NCBI GenBank assembly: GCA_021770245.1
Contig: JAETRI010000011.1
Location: forward strand, 1-64,000
Length of the DNA stretch: 64,000 bases
Reading direction: 5' to 3'
DNA from: Lachnospiraceae bacterium
Lineage (GTDB): Bacteria > Bacillota > Clostridia > Lachnospirales > Lachnospiraceae
The translations under genes were made by a program, and so were the position numbers. Each line of letters starts with the position of its first letter. Position 1 is the stretch's first letter. Under the pieces are notes generated by a model. That model searched no databases and was not told the origin of the DNA. It was given only the letters and a program-made list of their open reading frames with translations. Below, in pieces: positions 34,246 to 42,959 of this stretch.

Positions 34246-36699
34246 TCACAGCCTGCAGGCCTGTAAATCCTTGATCCATTTTTTCGTGGTATTGATGTAA
34301 AAGGTATCCTTGCTGGAATTTATGAAATAGCGCATTTTAACGATCATATTGTTTAACAATCCGTTAAAAACGACCGCCTGCTTCGTGTCAAAATGGTCTT
34401 TATAGAGATCATAGACCTGTTTATATTTTGCGCCGATTTTAAACACATAATAAACGTTATTCTCCGGATGGGAATAATATTTCATTACGTGCGCGTCGAA
34501 TTCCTTCAACCGGGCGATCACGTCGTCCCCGCCCGGATCCTTCTTTTTCCCAAGGTCAAACAGCAAGTGATGCATGATGTATTTTCCGTAGATCGTCTCT
34601 ATCTGGAAGGGCACGAAGTGAGAAAGCTTTTTGGCTTCCACAAAAGCGTTCTGCAGGCACTGCTTTGTCATCGTATATTCGTTTAAATCAAGGCAGGCCG
34701 ACGCGAACTGCTCCCAGAAGAAAGGGTTATGTACGCAGAACTGCGTATTTCTGATGCTCTCATAGAACCGGATAATCTCCGCTTCCCTGTTCGCGCTTTT
34801 GAAGTTGACATAATGGCTGTGGGAAACCACGTTTTTCAGTAGTTCTTCATAGGTTTTATCGTATATGTATAGCTCGTCGGCACGTTTGACGATTTCAATG
34901 AGCACGTCCATCATCTCGTCGATTTCTATCACGGAATACAGAAAATATTTTGCCGCAATGGAAGATTTCACGATCACCTCGTCCCGGTTGAAATCGAAGA
35001 TTTCATTCAAATATTCGCTGTCCTCCTTCGACAGAGAAACATAGTCGATATCCAATATCTCACACATCTGGCTAAAGTCCATCTCAAAATTCATGGACAC
35101 TTTCATCAGGGAAAAGATGGCCAGCTTCCGCACGGCCTGGCTTTCTTCCCTGCTCTTTTCATAAACCCGCGCATAGCGCTCCTTGATATCGGAGGATTCG
35201 AACAGATCCAACAGCATATTGTTCATCCTTCCGTGGCATATCTGCGCCAGATAGGTTTCTTCACTCAGACCGCTGTCGATTATCTTAGCACACGTTAAGG
35301 AGTTGCCGCTTAACAGATAGGCGAAATCCTTGATCTCCTCGGGCTGTAACGTATCCAGATAAATAGGGCCGTAGTCCTCTTCCCCTATCTGATTCCTGTC
35401 GTTAAATACGTGGTACAGTTTTCTGTAGTTCAAATGATTGATGGCGCTGCGGACCGTAAGTACGAAGGTGATATTCCCGATCCCAAAGTAGGAAAAGCTC
35501 TCCAGCACATCGAAGTAATGCTGATAATCGTCAATAATTACGACCCTCTGTCTCTTCTCCCTGGTCGAAATGTATTCGATTTCGCTTTCTATCCCCACCT
35601 TGCGTTTGTTCAGGGTATAGACTGCGATATCCTTTTCCCGCAGCTCGTTGCGCAGCATCTGACAGAAGATGGTCTTTCCGTTTCCCAGGTCGGAATTCAC
35701 CACGAAAATCTTTTTGCTTTTCAGATTTTTGATGATGAAATTAAGCTTTGCGCGGTAAAGAAGATATTTATACTCCCCGCTTCCGTCCTTCTGCAGCAAT
35801 TTGGGCAGAAACTTCCCTTCGTAAAAGAGGGACACCAGATCATTGAGTTCCACGCTTTCCGGTTCCAGGATTTCCCGATATTCATAAGTAAAACTCGAAA
35901 AATACTTCTTGTCCGCCGGCGGTATAAAATCCTTTTTTTCCTCCCCGATTATCTTCGCCAGGCCGTCGGTGCCGATCGGCTCGCACTTTCCGTAATCTTC
36001 CAGCAGCGCCTTGGAAACCTCGTCCAGGCCCGGGCCGGTGACGTAGACCGTTTTCCGCTGCATTTCGGGGGTGGAAAGAAGGCGCTGGATGTCCACGTCA
36101 GACTTCATGGAGAAACCCACCACCACGATCGCCCGGGCCGACCGGAAATCCTGTTTCATGAATTCAAACCACGGTTTCCCGTTCAGCGTCTCGTAGGCAT
36201 AGCTTTTTTCCGTGAGTTTAAAATCCGTGTCCAGATTACGGATGGTCAGCCTGTCGATAAAACCGTTGATATGGACGCAGACCGCACTTTTATCATAATA
36301 ATCATCCAGCCTGTCTCCTATGATCACCGGCGACAGGACCTGTCCGTTCTCCTTGGCCGCTTCTTCGATCACCCTGTCATAATTGGTGGTATAAATCCGT
36401 TTCCACTTCACGGACAGGATCGCTCTGTGCGCATCGGTAATCGAATTCAGCGTGAATTCCTCCTTCAGGAAACGCACCAGTTGTGCAGGGGATTTTTTCT
36501 TCTTATACAGCAGCGCCACGTTTTCCAGGCTTTCTTCCGTCTTGGCAATACCGCATTCCGCCGCCAGGGCGTCCCGCAGGCCGATTCCCGTTTTAAACGG
36601 AAGGTCCCGCATGTTTTTCGCCCCGAAGGAAAAACCCGATCCGGCAAACAGGATCGCCTGCCCCTCCAGCGCATATCGAACCGCTTCCCTAATCTCCAT
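34246..36699 (-). CDS. SIR2-STAND protein, candidate antiphage NADase
   Basis: 817 residues. The N-terminal SIR2-like domain shows FAGSGFS (residues 18-24), TTNYD (104-108), a catalytic-type His in VHINGF (143) and VVGFSMKSD (193-201). A STAND-like P-loop NTPase follows, with SDLGNGKT (336-343) and Walker B VVIIDDYQ (386-393). The C-terminal ~350 residues are helical, TPR-like and probably the sensor. Related SIR2-STAND proteins (for example Avs5) deplete NAD during phage infection. ATG 36699 follows GGGAGGAG. No partner gene is adjacent, so it would act alone. Function is inferred from architecture. Confidence 0.75.
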   Translation of the reverse strand: MEIREAVRYALEGQAILFAGSGFSFGAKNMRDLPFKTGIGLRDALAAECGIAKTEESLENVALLYKKKKSPAQLVRFLKEEFTLNSITDAHRAILSVKWKRIYTTNYDRVIEEAAKENGQVLSPVIIGDRLDDYYDKSAVCVHINGFIDRLTIRNLDTDFKLTEKSYAYETLNGKPWFEFMKQDFRSARAIVVVGFSMKSDVDIQRLLSTPEMQRKTVYVTGPGLDEVSKALLEDYGKCEPIGTDGLAKIIGEEKKDFIPPADKKYFSSFTYEYREILEPESVELNDLVSLFYEGKFLPKLLQKDGSGEYKYLLYRAKLNFIIKNLKSKKIFVVNSDLGNGKTIFCQMLRNELREKDIAVYTLNKRKVGIESEIEYISTREKRQRVVIIDDYQHYFDVLESFSYFGIGNITFVLTVRSAINHLNYRKLYHVFNDRNQIGEEDYGPIYLDTLQPEEIKDFAYLLSGNSLTCAKIIDSGLSEETYLAQICHGRMNNMLLDLFESSDIKERYARVYEKSREESQAVRKLAIFSLMKVSMNFEMDFSQMCEILDIDYVSLSKEDSEYLNEIFDFNRDEVIVKSSIAAKYFLYSVIEIDEMMDVLIEIVKRADELYIYDKTYEELLKNVVSHSHYVNFKSANREAEIIRFYESIRNTQFCVHNPFFWEQFASACLDLNEYTMTKQCLQNAFVEAKKLSHFVPFQIETIYGKYIMHHLLFDLGKKKDPGGDDVIARLKEFDAHVMKYYSHPENNVYYVFKIGAKYKQVYDLYKDHFDTKQAVVFNGLLNNMIVKMRYFINSSKDTFYINTTKKWIKDLQACRL

Positions 36700-36846
36700 A
36701 TCTCCTCCCGTTCCGCCGCCCAAAGCGGCTTTCCTCCCATATCTCCTGTCTGCCCGCACCGACAGCTTTCCTTCCGCAGCCCTGTCTGCCCGCACCGGCA
36801 GCTTCCCTCCTCCTTCGGGGATTCCTCCTGCCGCCTCCTGTGGCCT

Positions 36847-38055
36847 TTAACCCTCCGGAAAAGACGGCCAATGCGACTTCCGGTAGTCCTGGGGTGAAAC
36901 GCCCGTCTGTATCCTGAAAACCTTGGAAAAATAATTATTGTCCGGATACCCCACGTAAGCGCCGATCTCCTGTATGCTCAGGTCGCTGTCCAAAAGGAGG
37001 TTTACGGCGATCTCACAACGTTTTTTTGCGAGGTAACGTTTCATCGTCATGCCGGTTTCCCGGACGAACAGCTTCACGAAATGGGAGCGGCTGATTCCGG
37101 CCGCTTCCGAAACCTCCCCGACCGTGACGGGATTTCCCAGATTCGCGTCCATATAGTTCAACGCCTTTTTTACATAAGGGGAATAATCGCTCCGCCGTTC
37201 CTTACGCACTTCTTCACAGATGCGGCCCACCAGTTCCTTCGTCAGCCGCTTCAATTCTTTGCCGGATGCGGCATGCTGCATCCGCTGGGCATATTCCTGG
37301 CTGACGGAATCGATGACGATTGGGTTCAGGCCGGCCTTTTTCGCTCCCATTCTCACAAGGGTCCTTCCGATGGCAGCCCCGGCCGCCTGATCCTTCATGC
37401 TGTCCGAAAGAAAACGCAGGCCCGCTTCCAGTCTTCCCGTCTCCTTCAGCAGCCGATAAGCCTCCTGTGTCTCCCCGCGGCTGACGGCATCCATAAAGAG
37501 GTCCTCCAGTCGGTACCTTTTGTTAATCACATGAATATCCTCATAGAGCCCCAGGAAACCAGGCGTCTCCTTCCGATATCCCGCATCCATATGGACGGTC
37601 TTTATCCCGCGGCGTTCTCCCGTTTCCCTTTCCTGCCCGGTTAACAAAAACGCGATTTTTATGGCATCATCCTGCCGGTAAATCGGAAGCTGGCAGCGGT
37701 ATGTTTTATAGGGCAGCACCGCGCTCTCGGAGACCCCCAGCCCGGCCAGCGTACGCCTGGCGGCGCCCTCCTTCCATCCCTCTTCCACATAAGGGCCCAA
37801 AAGGATCCACCGCCCGTCCGTCCCGAAGATCAGCAGACGGGAACCCAGGGGTTCCGTCACATCATAGATCCATTCCCCGCAGGCATTTCCCATAAAAAAC
37901 CGCAGGCCGTCGGCGGTATAGATTTTCTGGACCGTGGGCATGAAGCAATATCTGCCTTCAAAGGAAGAAAGGGCCTCCTCTTTTCCCTCATATATGGTTA
38001 ACGCAAGCCCCGTCAGGGAAGGAATCAGAACCCCCGCCGTTTCCAGAAAATCCAT
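36847..38055 (-). CDS. AraC family regulator with large N-terminal domain
   Basis: 402 residues. The C-terminal ~100 residues are the double helix-turn-helix: VTVGEVSEAAGISRSHFVKLFVRETG and LSIQEIGAYVGYPDNNYFSKVFRIQTG. The N-terminal ~280 residues form a sensor domain without a recognised cupin. The helix-turn-helix ends with the usual GVSPQDYRK. It lies downstream of the GH35 gene on the same strand and probably controls it. ATG 38055 is placed by GGGAGC and by homologue-like start; the frame stays open upstream through hairpin modules. Confidence 0.85.
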   Translation of the reverse strand: MDFLETAGVLIPSLTGLALTIYEGKEEALSSFEGRYCFMPTVQKIYTADGLRFFMGNACGEWIYDVTEPLGSRLLIFGTDGRWILLGPYVEEGWKEGAARRTLAGLGVSESAVLPYKTYRCQLPIYRQDDAIKIAFLLTGQERETGERRGIKTVHMDAGYRKETPGFLGLYEDIHVINKRYRLEDLFMDAVSRGETQEAYRLLKETGRLEAGLRFLSDSMKDQAAGAAIGRTLVRMGAKKAGLNPIVIDSVSQEYAQRMQHAASGKELKRLTKELVGRICEEVRKERRSDYSPYVKKALNYMDANLGNPVTVGEVSEAAGISRSHFVKLFVRETGMTMKRYLAKKRCEIAVNLLLDSDLSIQEIGAYVGYPDNNYFSKVFRIQTGVSPQDYRKSHWPSFPEG

Positions 38056-38245
38056 GTTTGGCTCCCATCTGTGCGCCTTGGCGCGCATACAAATCAGGGG
38101 GAGTGAAAGATTTGAAAAATCTTTCACTCTTATACCCATGCCTTTCCCGTTTTGGGTCTTTCCAAAACGGGAATAGGCCCAAATCCGTAAGATTGAAAAT
38201 TTTAATTTTCAATCTTTCTCCCCTTCCGCCGCCGTAGGCGGCATG
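38056..38245 (-). repeat. Array of five different hairpins upstream of the AraC gene
   Basis: Consecutive stems are GCGCC-TT-GGCGC with AGATGGGAGC (38060-38087), GAGTGAAAGATTT with its complement (38101-38130), CCCGTTTTGG/CCAAAACGGG (38148-38172), AAGATTGAAAATT/AATTTTCAATCTT (38190-38217) and GCCGCC-GTA-GGCGGC (38227-38241). Such a series is either a structured leader or a pile-up of repeat modules. Confidence 0.6.
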
Positions 38246-38335
38246 TCCCGTCGCCGGATACCCGTTCTTTCATGTTCATTATATCTCCGCCCCATTTTAC
38301 TGTAAAGCGGGAAATGGAATACGGCGCGCCAAATG

Positions 38336-38570
38336 CAGGAAGGTCCCGGGCGCCTTGCTGACCTTGCGGCATCTGAAAGCGGAGCCTGCCGCCTGTGGTG
38401 ATCACAGAGGGGACCATCCAAAAACGCCGGCACTTAGCGAGCACGCTTTTTGCGAGCTTAGTACCGCTGCGTTTTTGGCTGAGCGAAAGCGGGTCCCCGA
38501 TGGATCACCACAGGCGGCAGGCTCCGCTTTCAGGCGCCGCAGGGTCAGCAAGGCGCCCGGGACCTTCCTG
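38336..38570. repeat. 235-bp foldback element with ~79-bp arms
   Basis: The left arm starting CAGGAAGGTCCCGGGCGCC pairs with a right arm ending in its complement, with about eight mismatches. The inner loop holds a second stem, CCAAAAACGC/GCGTTTTTGG. The core GATGGATCACC and TGATCACAGAGGGGACCATC also occur in foldbacks at 34120 and 49017. It lies between GH35 and AraC. Confidence 0.75.
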
Positions 38571-38590
38571 CCCCTGGCATGGTAACCCGT

Positions 38591-40663
38591 CTATTTCCCT
38601 TCGATCTGAAACTCCCTGTAAAAATCATCCTTCAGTTCCGACATGACGAGATAACTTTCCTTTCCGTAGATCAGTTTTGCCGGAATCCTCCAGGCTTCTC
38701 CGCAATAGAAATGATCGGCGCAAAGCCGCCCGTCTGCGTATATCTGGGATACGTCGCAGGCAAACGGAATTTCGATAAATCCCTCTTTTGTCGTTACATG
38801 GATCCGTTTCCAACGTCTTTTCCGTTCTCCTCCCAGCTCCAGCTGCCTCACATAAGCCGGCGTAAACGGCTCCTCCACATCCTCAAAACGCACCTGTGCC
38901 TGACCAAACGGCCTGTCCCGGACGACCCGTTCCCATTCTCCCTCCCGCCATACGAAATAAGTAAAACCGCCGTCCTGGACCGCCTTGATTTCTCCGTCCG
39001 CCTCGTATAAGTCGCAGTGCTGTCCAAGGTAGATTTTCCCGTTCAATTTACGCAGATATACCGCCTTTTCCCAGGGAAGCGTCACGATACGGATCCCCTT
39101 CTCTTCTATGGCCCCATCCGGGCCCGGCCGCGCTGCCACTTCCTTCTTTCCCCGGAACTTATACCGGGGCGCGATCCCGTCCACCGCCGCAAAGAACCAG
39201 GTGTTTCGAAACCGGCAGAGCAGTTGTGCGGTGGCGTATTCCAGGACAAAAGCGCCCATATCCAGACAAAAGGGCAGAAAAAAACTGACCTCCCCTTTGA
39301 TATCGATTGCCGGGAACGTTACGTTTCCCGTATCGATCACCGCGTCCGTAATGTCCTCCAGCCTGATAAGCCGCTGATAATGATTGACGAATACAAATCC
39401 GCCTCTTCCGTCCGTACGCATGCAGTAACGCAGGGACTTTTTGTCGTCCGCACCGGCTTTTCCCACGGAACCCACATATTCCATCGGGGCGAGAAGCGAA
39501 CCGAAATCGTTGAGAAACAGATGCAGCAGATTCAGCAGGCCGTACTGCCTCCTCGTCTCCCCGTACTGGCTCAGGGCCGTGTGAAAATCATAATTGAGAA
39601 TCGGATAATCGTTCGGATATCCGGAATCCTTCGATTCGTTCAGCGTGGACAATTTCCCTATTTGATTCGTACCGCCATGATACATATAATAACCGACAAA
39701 ATTATTTCCGCATCCCAGCTTTATCAGAGAAAGGGCATATGCATCCATTCCGGATACCAGGATCCTTCTATGATGTGTCGGCTGCAGCCCTGCACCCAGT
39801 TCGCAGGTTGCAAAAGGATACCTCTCATAGGGCAGTCTCCACCCGCTCTCATCCGTATCCCGCGTCAGATCCTCCCCCACGGCAGCGTCGTTTCTCACCG
39901 TATGAAACACGAAATGGGGCGATGGGGGCAGCTTTTCCCACCTTCCTGCCCACGGCGCTTCCACATATGCCGCGAAAACAGGAACCACATCATCCACGGG
40001 TATTTTGGCCCCGTATTTCGCGTTCCATCCCGTAACGGTATACAAAGGCGCTTCGAACCCGATCTCAAGAGCCAGCCGCTTCAGCGCCAGGAGATGCTGC
40101 GCGTCGTCAACCAGTTCATTTTCGAACTGGATCCCTATGATGTTCCCGCCGTCTTTATAAAACAGGCCCTTTACCTGCTCATAGATTTTCTCATACCAGA
40201 TACGTACTTTCTCCATGTATCCCGGATTGTTGCCGCGCAGCCGAAAGGTCTTTCGCAGCAGCCAGTCCGGAAAGCCGCCGTTTCTGCATTCCCCGTGGGC
40301 CCATGGCCCGATCCGGATGATTACGTCCAGCCCGGCCCTTGCGGCCTCCAAAACAAAGCTGCGGATATCCCGGTTCCCTTTGAAAGTAAAGACCCCCTCC
40401 TCCTCTTCGTGGTAAATCCAGAACAGGTATGTGGCCGCCACCGTAATTCCCCCGGCTTTCATTTTACATAACTCCTCATACCAGTTTTCTTTTTCGTCCC
40501 GCGAAAAATGGTACTCCCCCATCACGCCCACCCAGGGCTTTCCTCCCCTTTCAAAATACAGGCTGGTTACGTCGATGCGCTCTCCCTTCGGATTTTCTCC
40601 TCCCATGTTCAGATGATTCCGCAGAATTGTTGATTTTCTATATTCTTTAAATCGATATACCAT
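38591..40663 (-). CDS. Glycoside hydrolase family 35 (beta-galactosidase type)
   Basis: 690 residues. The TIM-barrel domain shows GEYHFSR, IRIGPWAHGECRNGGFPDWL, the acid/base motif IGIQFENEL and the nucleophile region FATCELGAG, which are GH35 landmarks. A C-terminal beta-rich region of about 300 residues completes the usual length. There is no signal peptide, so it probably cleaves imported beta-galactosides in the cytosol. ATG 40663 is seven bases after GGGAG; GTG 40669 is too close to it. The AraC gene downstream is its likely regulator. Confidence 0.88.
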   Translation of the reverse strand: MVYRFKEYRKSTILRNHLNMGGENPKGERIDVTSLYFERGGKPWVGVMGEYHFSRDEKENWYEELCKMKAGGITVAATYLFWIYHEEEEGVFTFKGNRDIRSFVLEAARAGLDVIIRIGPWAHGECRNGGFPDWLLRKTFRLRGNNPGYMEKVRIWYEKIYEQVKGLFYKDGGNIIGIQFENELVDDAQHLLALKRLALEIGFEAPLYTVTGWNAKYGAKIPVDDVVPVFAAYVEAPWAGRWEKLPPSPHFVFHTVRNDAAVGEDLTRDTDESGWRLPYERYPFATCELGAGLQPTHHRRILVSGMDAYALSLIKLGCGNNFVGYYMYHGGTNQIGKLSTLNESKDSGYPNDYPILNYDFHTALSQYGETRRQYGLLNLLHLFLNDFGSLLAPMEYVGSVGKAGADDKKSLRYCMRTDGRGGFVFVNHYQRLIRLEDITDAVIDTGNVTFPAIDIKGEVSFFLPFCLDMGAFVLEYATAQLLCRFRNTWFFAAVDGIAPRYKFRGKKEVAARPGPDGAIEEKGIRIVTLPWEKAVYLRKLNGKIYLGQHCDLYEADGEIKAVQDGGFTYFVWREGEWERVVRDRPFGQAQVRFEDVEEPFTPAYVRQLELGGERKRRWKRIHVTTKEGFIEIPFACDVSQIYADGRLCADHFYCGEAWRIPAKLIYGKESYLVMSELKDDFYREFQIEGK

Positions 40664-40777
40664 TTTCACACTCCCAGCAATCGCAAGCGGAGCCTGCAGC
40701 CTGTAAACATTGCAGGGAACAAACAGGCCGGGACATTCTGTCGCATAAAAAAAGCCGCATCGGGAAATACTGCTGAC

Positions 40778-41176
40778 ATGCGAACATTAATCAGAAACTT
40801 TTTCAAATGCGGCATCCTGGGCTGGTGCCTGGAAATCCTGTTTACGGCCCTCCATTCCCTGCAAAGAAGGGATATGACCCTCAAGGGCACCACTTCCCTG
40901 TGGATGTTTCCCATCTACGGAGCCGGGTGCCTGCTGGCCCCCGTTTTCCGGCTGGCCAGACGGCTGTCCTGGCCCGTCCGGGGCGGTATCTATGCCGGGC
41001 TCATCCTGGCAGGAGAAGCCTTTTTTGGACGGTTCCTCCAAAAAAGGAACCTCTGTCCCTGGGATTACGGGAAAGCCCGCTGGAACGTCGGCCGGATCAT
41101 CCGCCTGGACTACCTTCCCTGCTGGCTCATCACCGGGCTGTGCATGGAAAAGCTCCTCGCTAATCGGCATCGGTGA
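40778..41176 (+). CDS. Membrane protein of the CmpB family (putative ABC transporter permease)
   Basis: 132 residues with about four hydrophobic segments, including ILGWCLEILFTALHSL, WMFPIYGAGCLLAPVF and the conserved WDYGK / LDYLPCWLITGL motifs. These fit PF06541 (CmpB), whose members are labelled ABC permeases without clear evidence. Divergent from GH35 with about 110 bases between. No clear ribosome site is seen before ATG 40778. Function unknown. Confidence 0.75.
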   Translation: MRTLIRNFFKCGILGWCLEILFTALHSLQRRDMTLKGTTSLWMFPIYGAGCLLAPVFRLARRLSWPVRGGIYAGLILAGEAFFGRFLQKRNLCPWDYGKARWNVGRIIRLDYLPCWLITGLCMEKLLANRHR

Positions 41177-41180
41177 CATA

Positions 41181-41355
41181 GATTAAAAAATAAGCCTGAT
41201 GGCTTATTTTTTAATCGCCATTTGTGCCGCAGGCGGCCCAAATGGAATCGCAGATGAGAAATCGCATTCGCGATTTTTCAGACATGAATCGAAGATTCAT
41301 GTTGCGTTGCCGCAAAGGACGCGGCATGAGTTTGAAACGCAGTTTCAATCTAATG
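41181..41355 (+). repeat. Hairpin module plus long-form modular element with mini-ORF
   Basis: GATTAAAAAATAAGCC pairs with its complement (41181-41216, near-copy of 14425). The four-stem element follows, with ATTTG...CAAAT around GCCGC-AG-GCGGC. An ATG at 41254 opens a 39-codon frame, MRNRIRDFSDMNRRFMLRC and on, ending at 41373 inside the opposite-strand acetyltransferase. AGTTTGAAAC-type stem at 41327-41350. Confidence 0.65.
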
Positions 41356-41802
41356 TTATTGCATCATCAATGATAGTTCTATCTCATCTCCGTCTACTGC
41401 TCCGGTCTCTGTAAAGCCTTTGCTTTTATACAAATTTAATGCATGGCTATTATCTTGGTTACAGGTTAAAGCTACCCGATTTGAAAGGCCAAAAGGTTTC
41501 GTTTTGATATAATCAAGCACCCGCTCCAATGCAGCGCTGCCATAGCCCCGTCCCTGATTTGATTCATCAATCATCATATGCCATATATCATATTCAGGAA
41601 TATCATAATCGTAAATCACCATAACATAGCCAACCATAGTATCACCTTCATATATTCCAAAAGGTTGGCATTGCTCCCTATAAACATAAGCCTGTGCGAG
41701 ACTACGAATTGGATGTGAAACAAATCCTTCTTGCCCCAGTGCAAGTTTTAGATTAAATGCGTCAATAAAGTTTTCTTCTGTAATTTTTCTGAGATTAATC
41801 AT
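41356..41802 (-). CDS. GNAT family N-acetyltransferase
   Basis: 148 residues, noticeably A+T-rich against its neighbours. The acetyl-CoA loop is NQGRGYGSAALERVLDYIK and the C-terminal core NSHALNLYKSKGFTETG. Related to spermidine-acetyltransferase-like GNATs by the sequence VGYVMVIYDYDIPEYDIWHMMID, but the acceptor is unknown. ATG 41802 follows GGAG. It lies just downstream of the SGNH gene and is bordered on the 3' side by a modular repeat. The composition suggests transfer. Confidence 0.85.
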   Translation of the reverse strand: MINLRKITEENFIDAFNLKLALGQEGFVSHPIRSLAQAYVYREQCQPFGIYEGDTMVGYVMVIYDYDIPEYDIWHMMIDESNQGRGYGSAALERVLDYIKTKPFGLSNRVALTCNQDNSHALNLYKSKGFTETGAVDGDEIELSLMMQ

Positions 41803-41821
41803 AAATTCTCCATAAAATGTC

Positions 41822-42814
41822 CTAATCCATATAGGCCACGCGCTGGTTCTCCCAGGATTCATACCCCTTCTGTCCCCTGCGGTCCGGCACCTCGTAATGC
41901 GCCCGGATCCATTCTCCCAAGAAGCTGCTGTAGAGGACGGCTCCTTCGGCATTTAAGTGGGCGTGATCCGCAAAATGCAGATCGAAATCCAGCCCCATTT
42001 CCCGATAGGTTTCCTCCCGGTTCACATCCAGGAAGGCAATCCCCTCCTCCTGCGCCTGCGCCGCAATTTCGTTATAGACAAGCTGGTCGGATTCCTCCAC
42101 CAGGTAGGGCGCATTGAGAAACAGCAGCGCTATTCCTTCCTTTTTTGCCAGCGCGACGATCCGATCCAGATAGAACTGGGCCTTTTCGGTCAGAGGCGCC
42201 CTATCCGTTATCCCGCTCACATCCGGCTGCGTCATCTGCGCATGGGTATGCAGCTCCACGTATCCCTTCCAGCGCGCCTGCTCCCTTCGGTTCCAGATAA
42301 AATTCCCGAAGTCCTTTTCGGAAAGCCTGGCGTACCGGTCGTGATACCTGGGATAGCCCATCAGCCAGGAAATCCGGTCGGAATCGCAGCTCGCTTTCAC
42401 CATCTCGTATTTATTCCAGGAAAAGCGCATCCCGTCCAGATTCTCCGCCAGCCATTTTTCCTGAATATCCTCATGGAAACGGGCCGGCGTGAAAACATCC
42501 AGCACGATCAGCCCAGGCTTCTGCGTCTTAAGCGCCTCCACCAGGTAATAGTAGCTGTTCCAAACGGGCTGCTCCGCCGTGGTACACAGATACGCCGCGA
42601 TCCCCTGTTCCTCCCACAGCACCCGGGTATCCACGTTGCAATGTACATGGCTGCTCCCCAAAAAAAGCACGTCCACCCTTCCCCTTGGCTGCGCGTAGAG
42701 CCCTCTCGCCTGATCGATCCCGCTTACGGATTTCACACATAGGATACTGTTTAAAATATGCAGCATAATTGCGGCCAGCAGCACAAAAGCGGCCGCCCGG
42801 ATCCCTTTTTTCAT
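41822..42814 (-). CDS. SGNH-hydrolase-like membrane-anchored acetylation protein
   Basis: 330 residues. An N-terminal anchor helix (GIRAAAFVLLAAIMLHILNSILC) leads to an extracytoplasmic domain with VLFLGSSHVHCNVD (SGNH block I) and a terminal FADHAHLN, the expected Asp-x-x-His dyad. This is the DltD/AlgX-like partner of the MBOAT protein encoded just upstream. Together they probably O-acetylate an exported polysaccharide. ATG 42814 follows GGGAGGGAG. A stretch of 145 bases carrying half a foldback repeat separates the two genes. Confidence 0.8.
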   Translation of the reverse strand: MKKGIRAAAFVLLAAIMLHILNSILCVKSVSGIDQARGLYAQPRGRVDVLFLGSSHVHCNVDTRVLWEEQGIAAYLCTTAEQPVWNSYYYLVEALKTQKPGLIVLDVFTPARFHEDIQEKWLAENLDGMRFSWNKYEMVKASCDSDRISWLMGYPRYHDRYARLSEKDFGNFIWNRREQARWKGYVELHTHAQMTQPDVSGITDRAPLTEKAQFYLDRIVALAKKEGIALLFLNAPYLVEESDQLVYNEIAAQAQEEGIAFLDVNREETYREMGLDFDLHFADHAHLNAEGAVLYSSFLGEWIRAHYEVPDRRGQKGYESWENQRVAYMD

Positions 42815-42959
42815 GGCATCTCCCTCCCGCTTCCGCGGGCTTAAATCCGATTCCGCAGCCCTACGCCGGGGCAGACCGCCGTCCGGGCGCAGGACCATTT
42901 ATGCGTTTGTCCTGGCCACCTTGGACATCATGCCGGCATTTCGGCGTCCCGGACATTTT

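Noticed and set aside
35410..36897. 495-codon open frame on the + strand
   Set aside because: Antisense to the SIR2-STAND gene; low-quality composition and no ribosome site.
39017..40471. 484-codon open frame on the + strand
   Set aside because: Antisense to GH35, whose catalytic motifs are clear.
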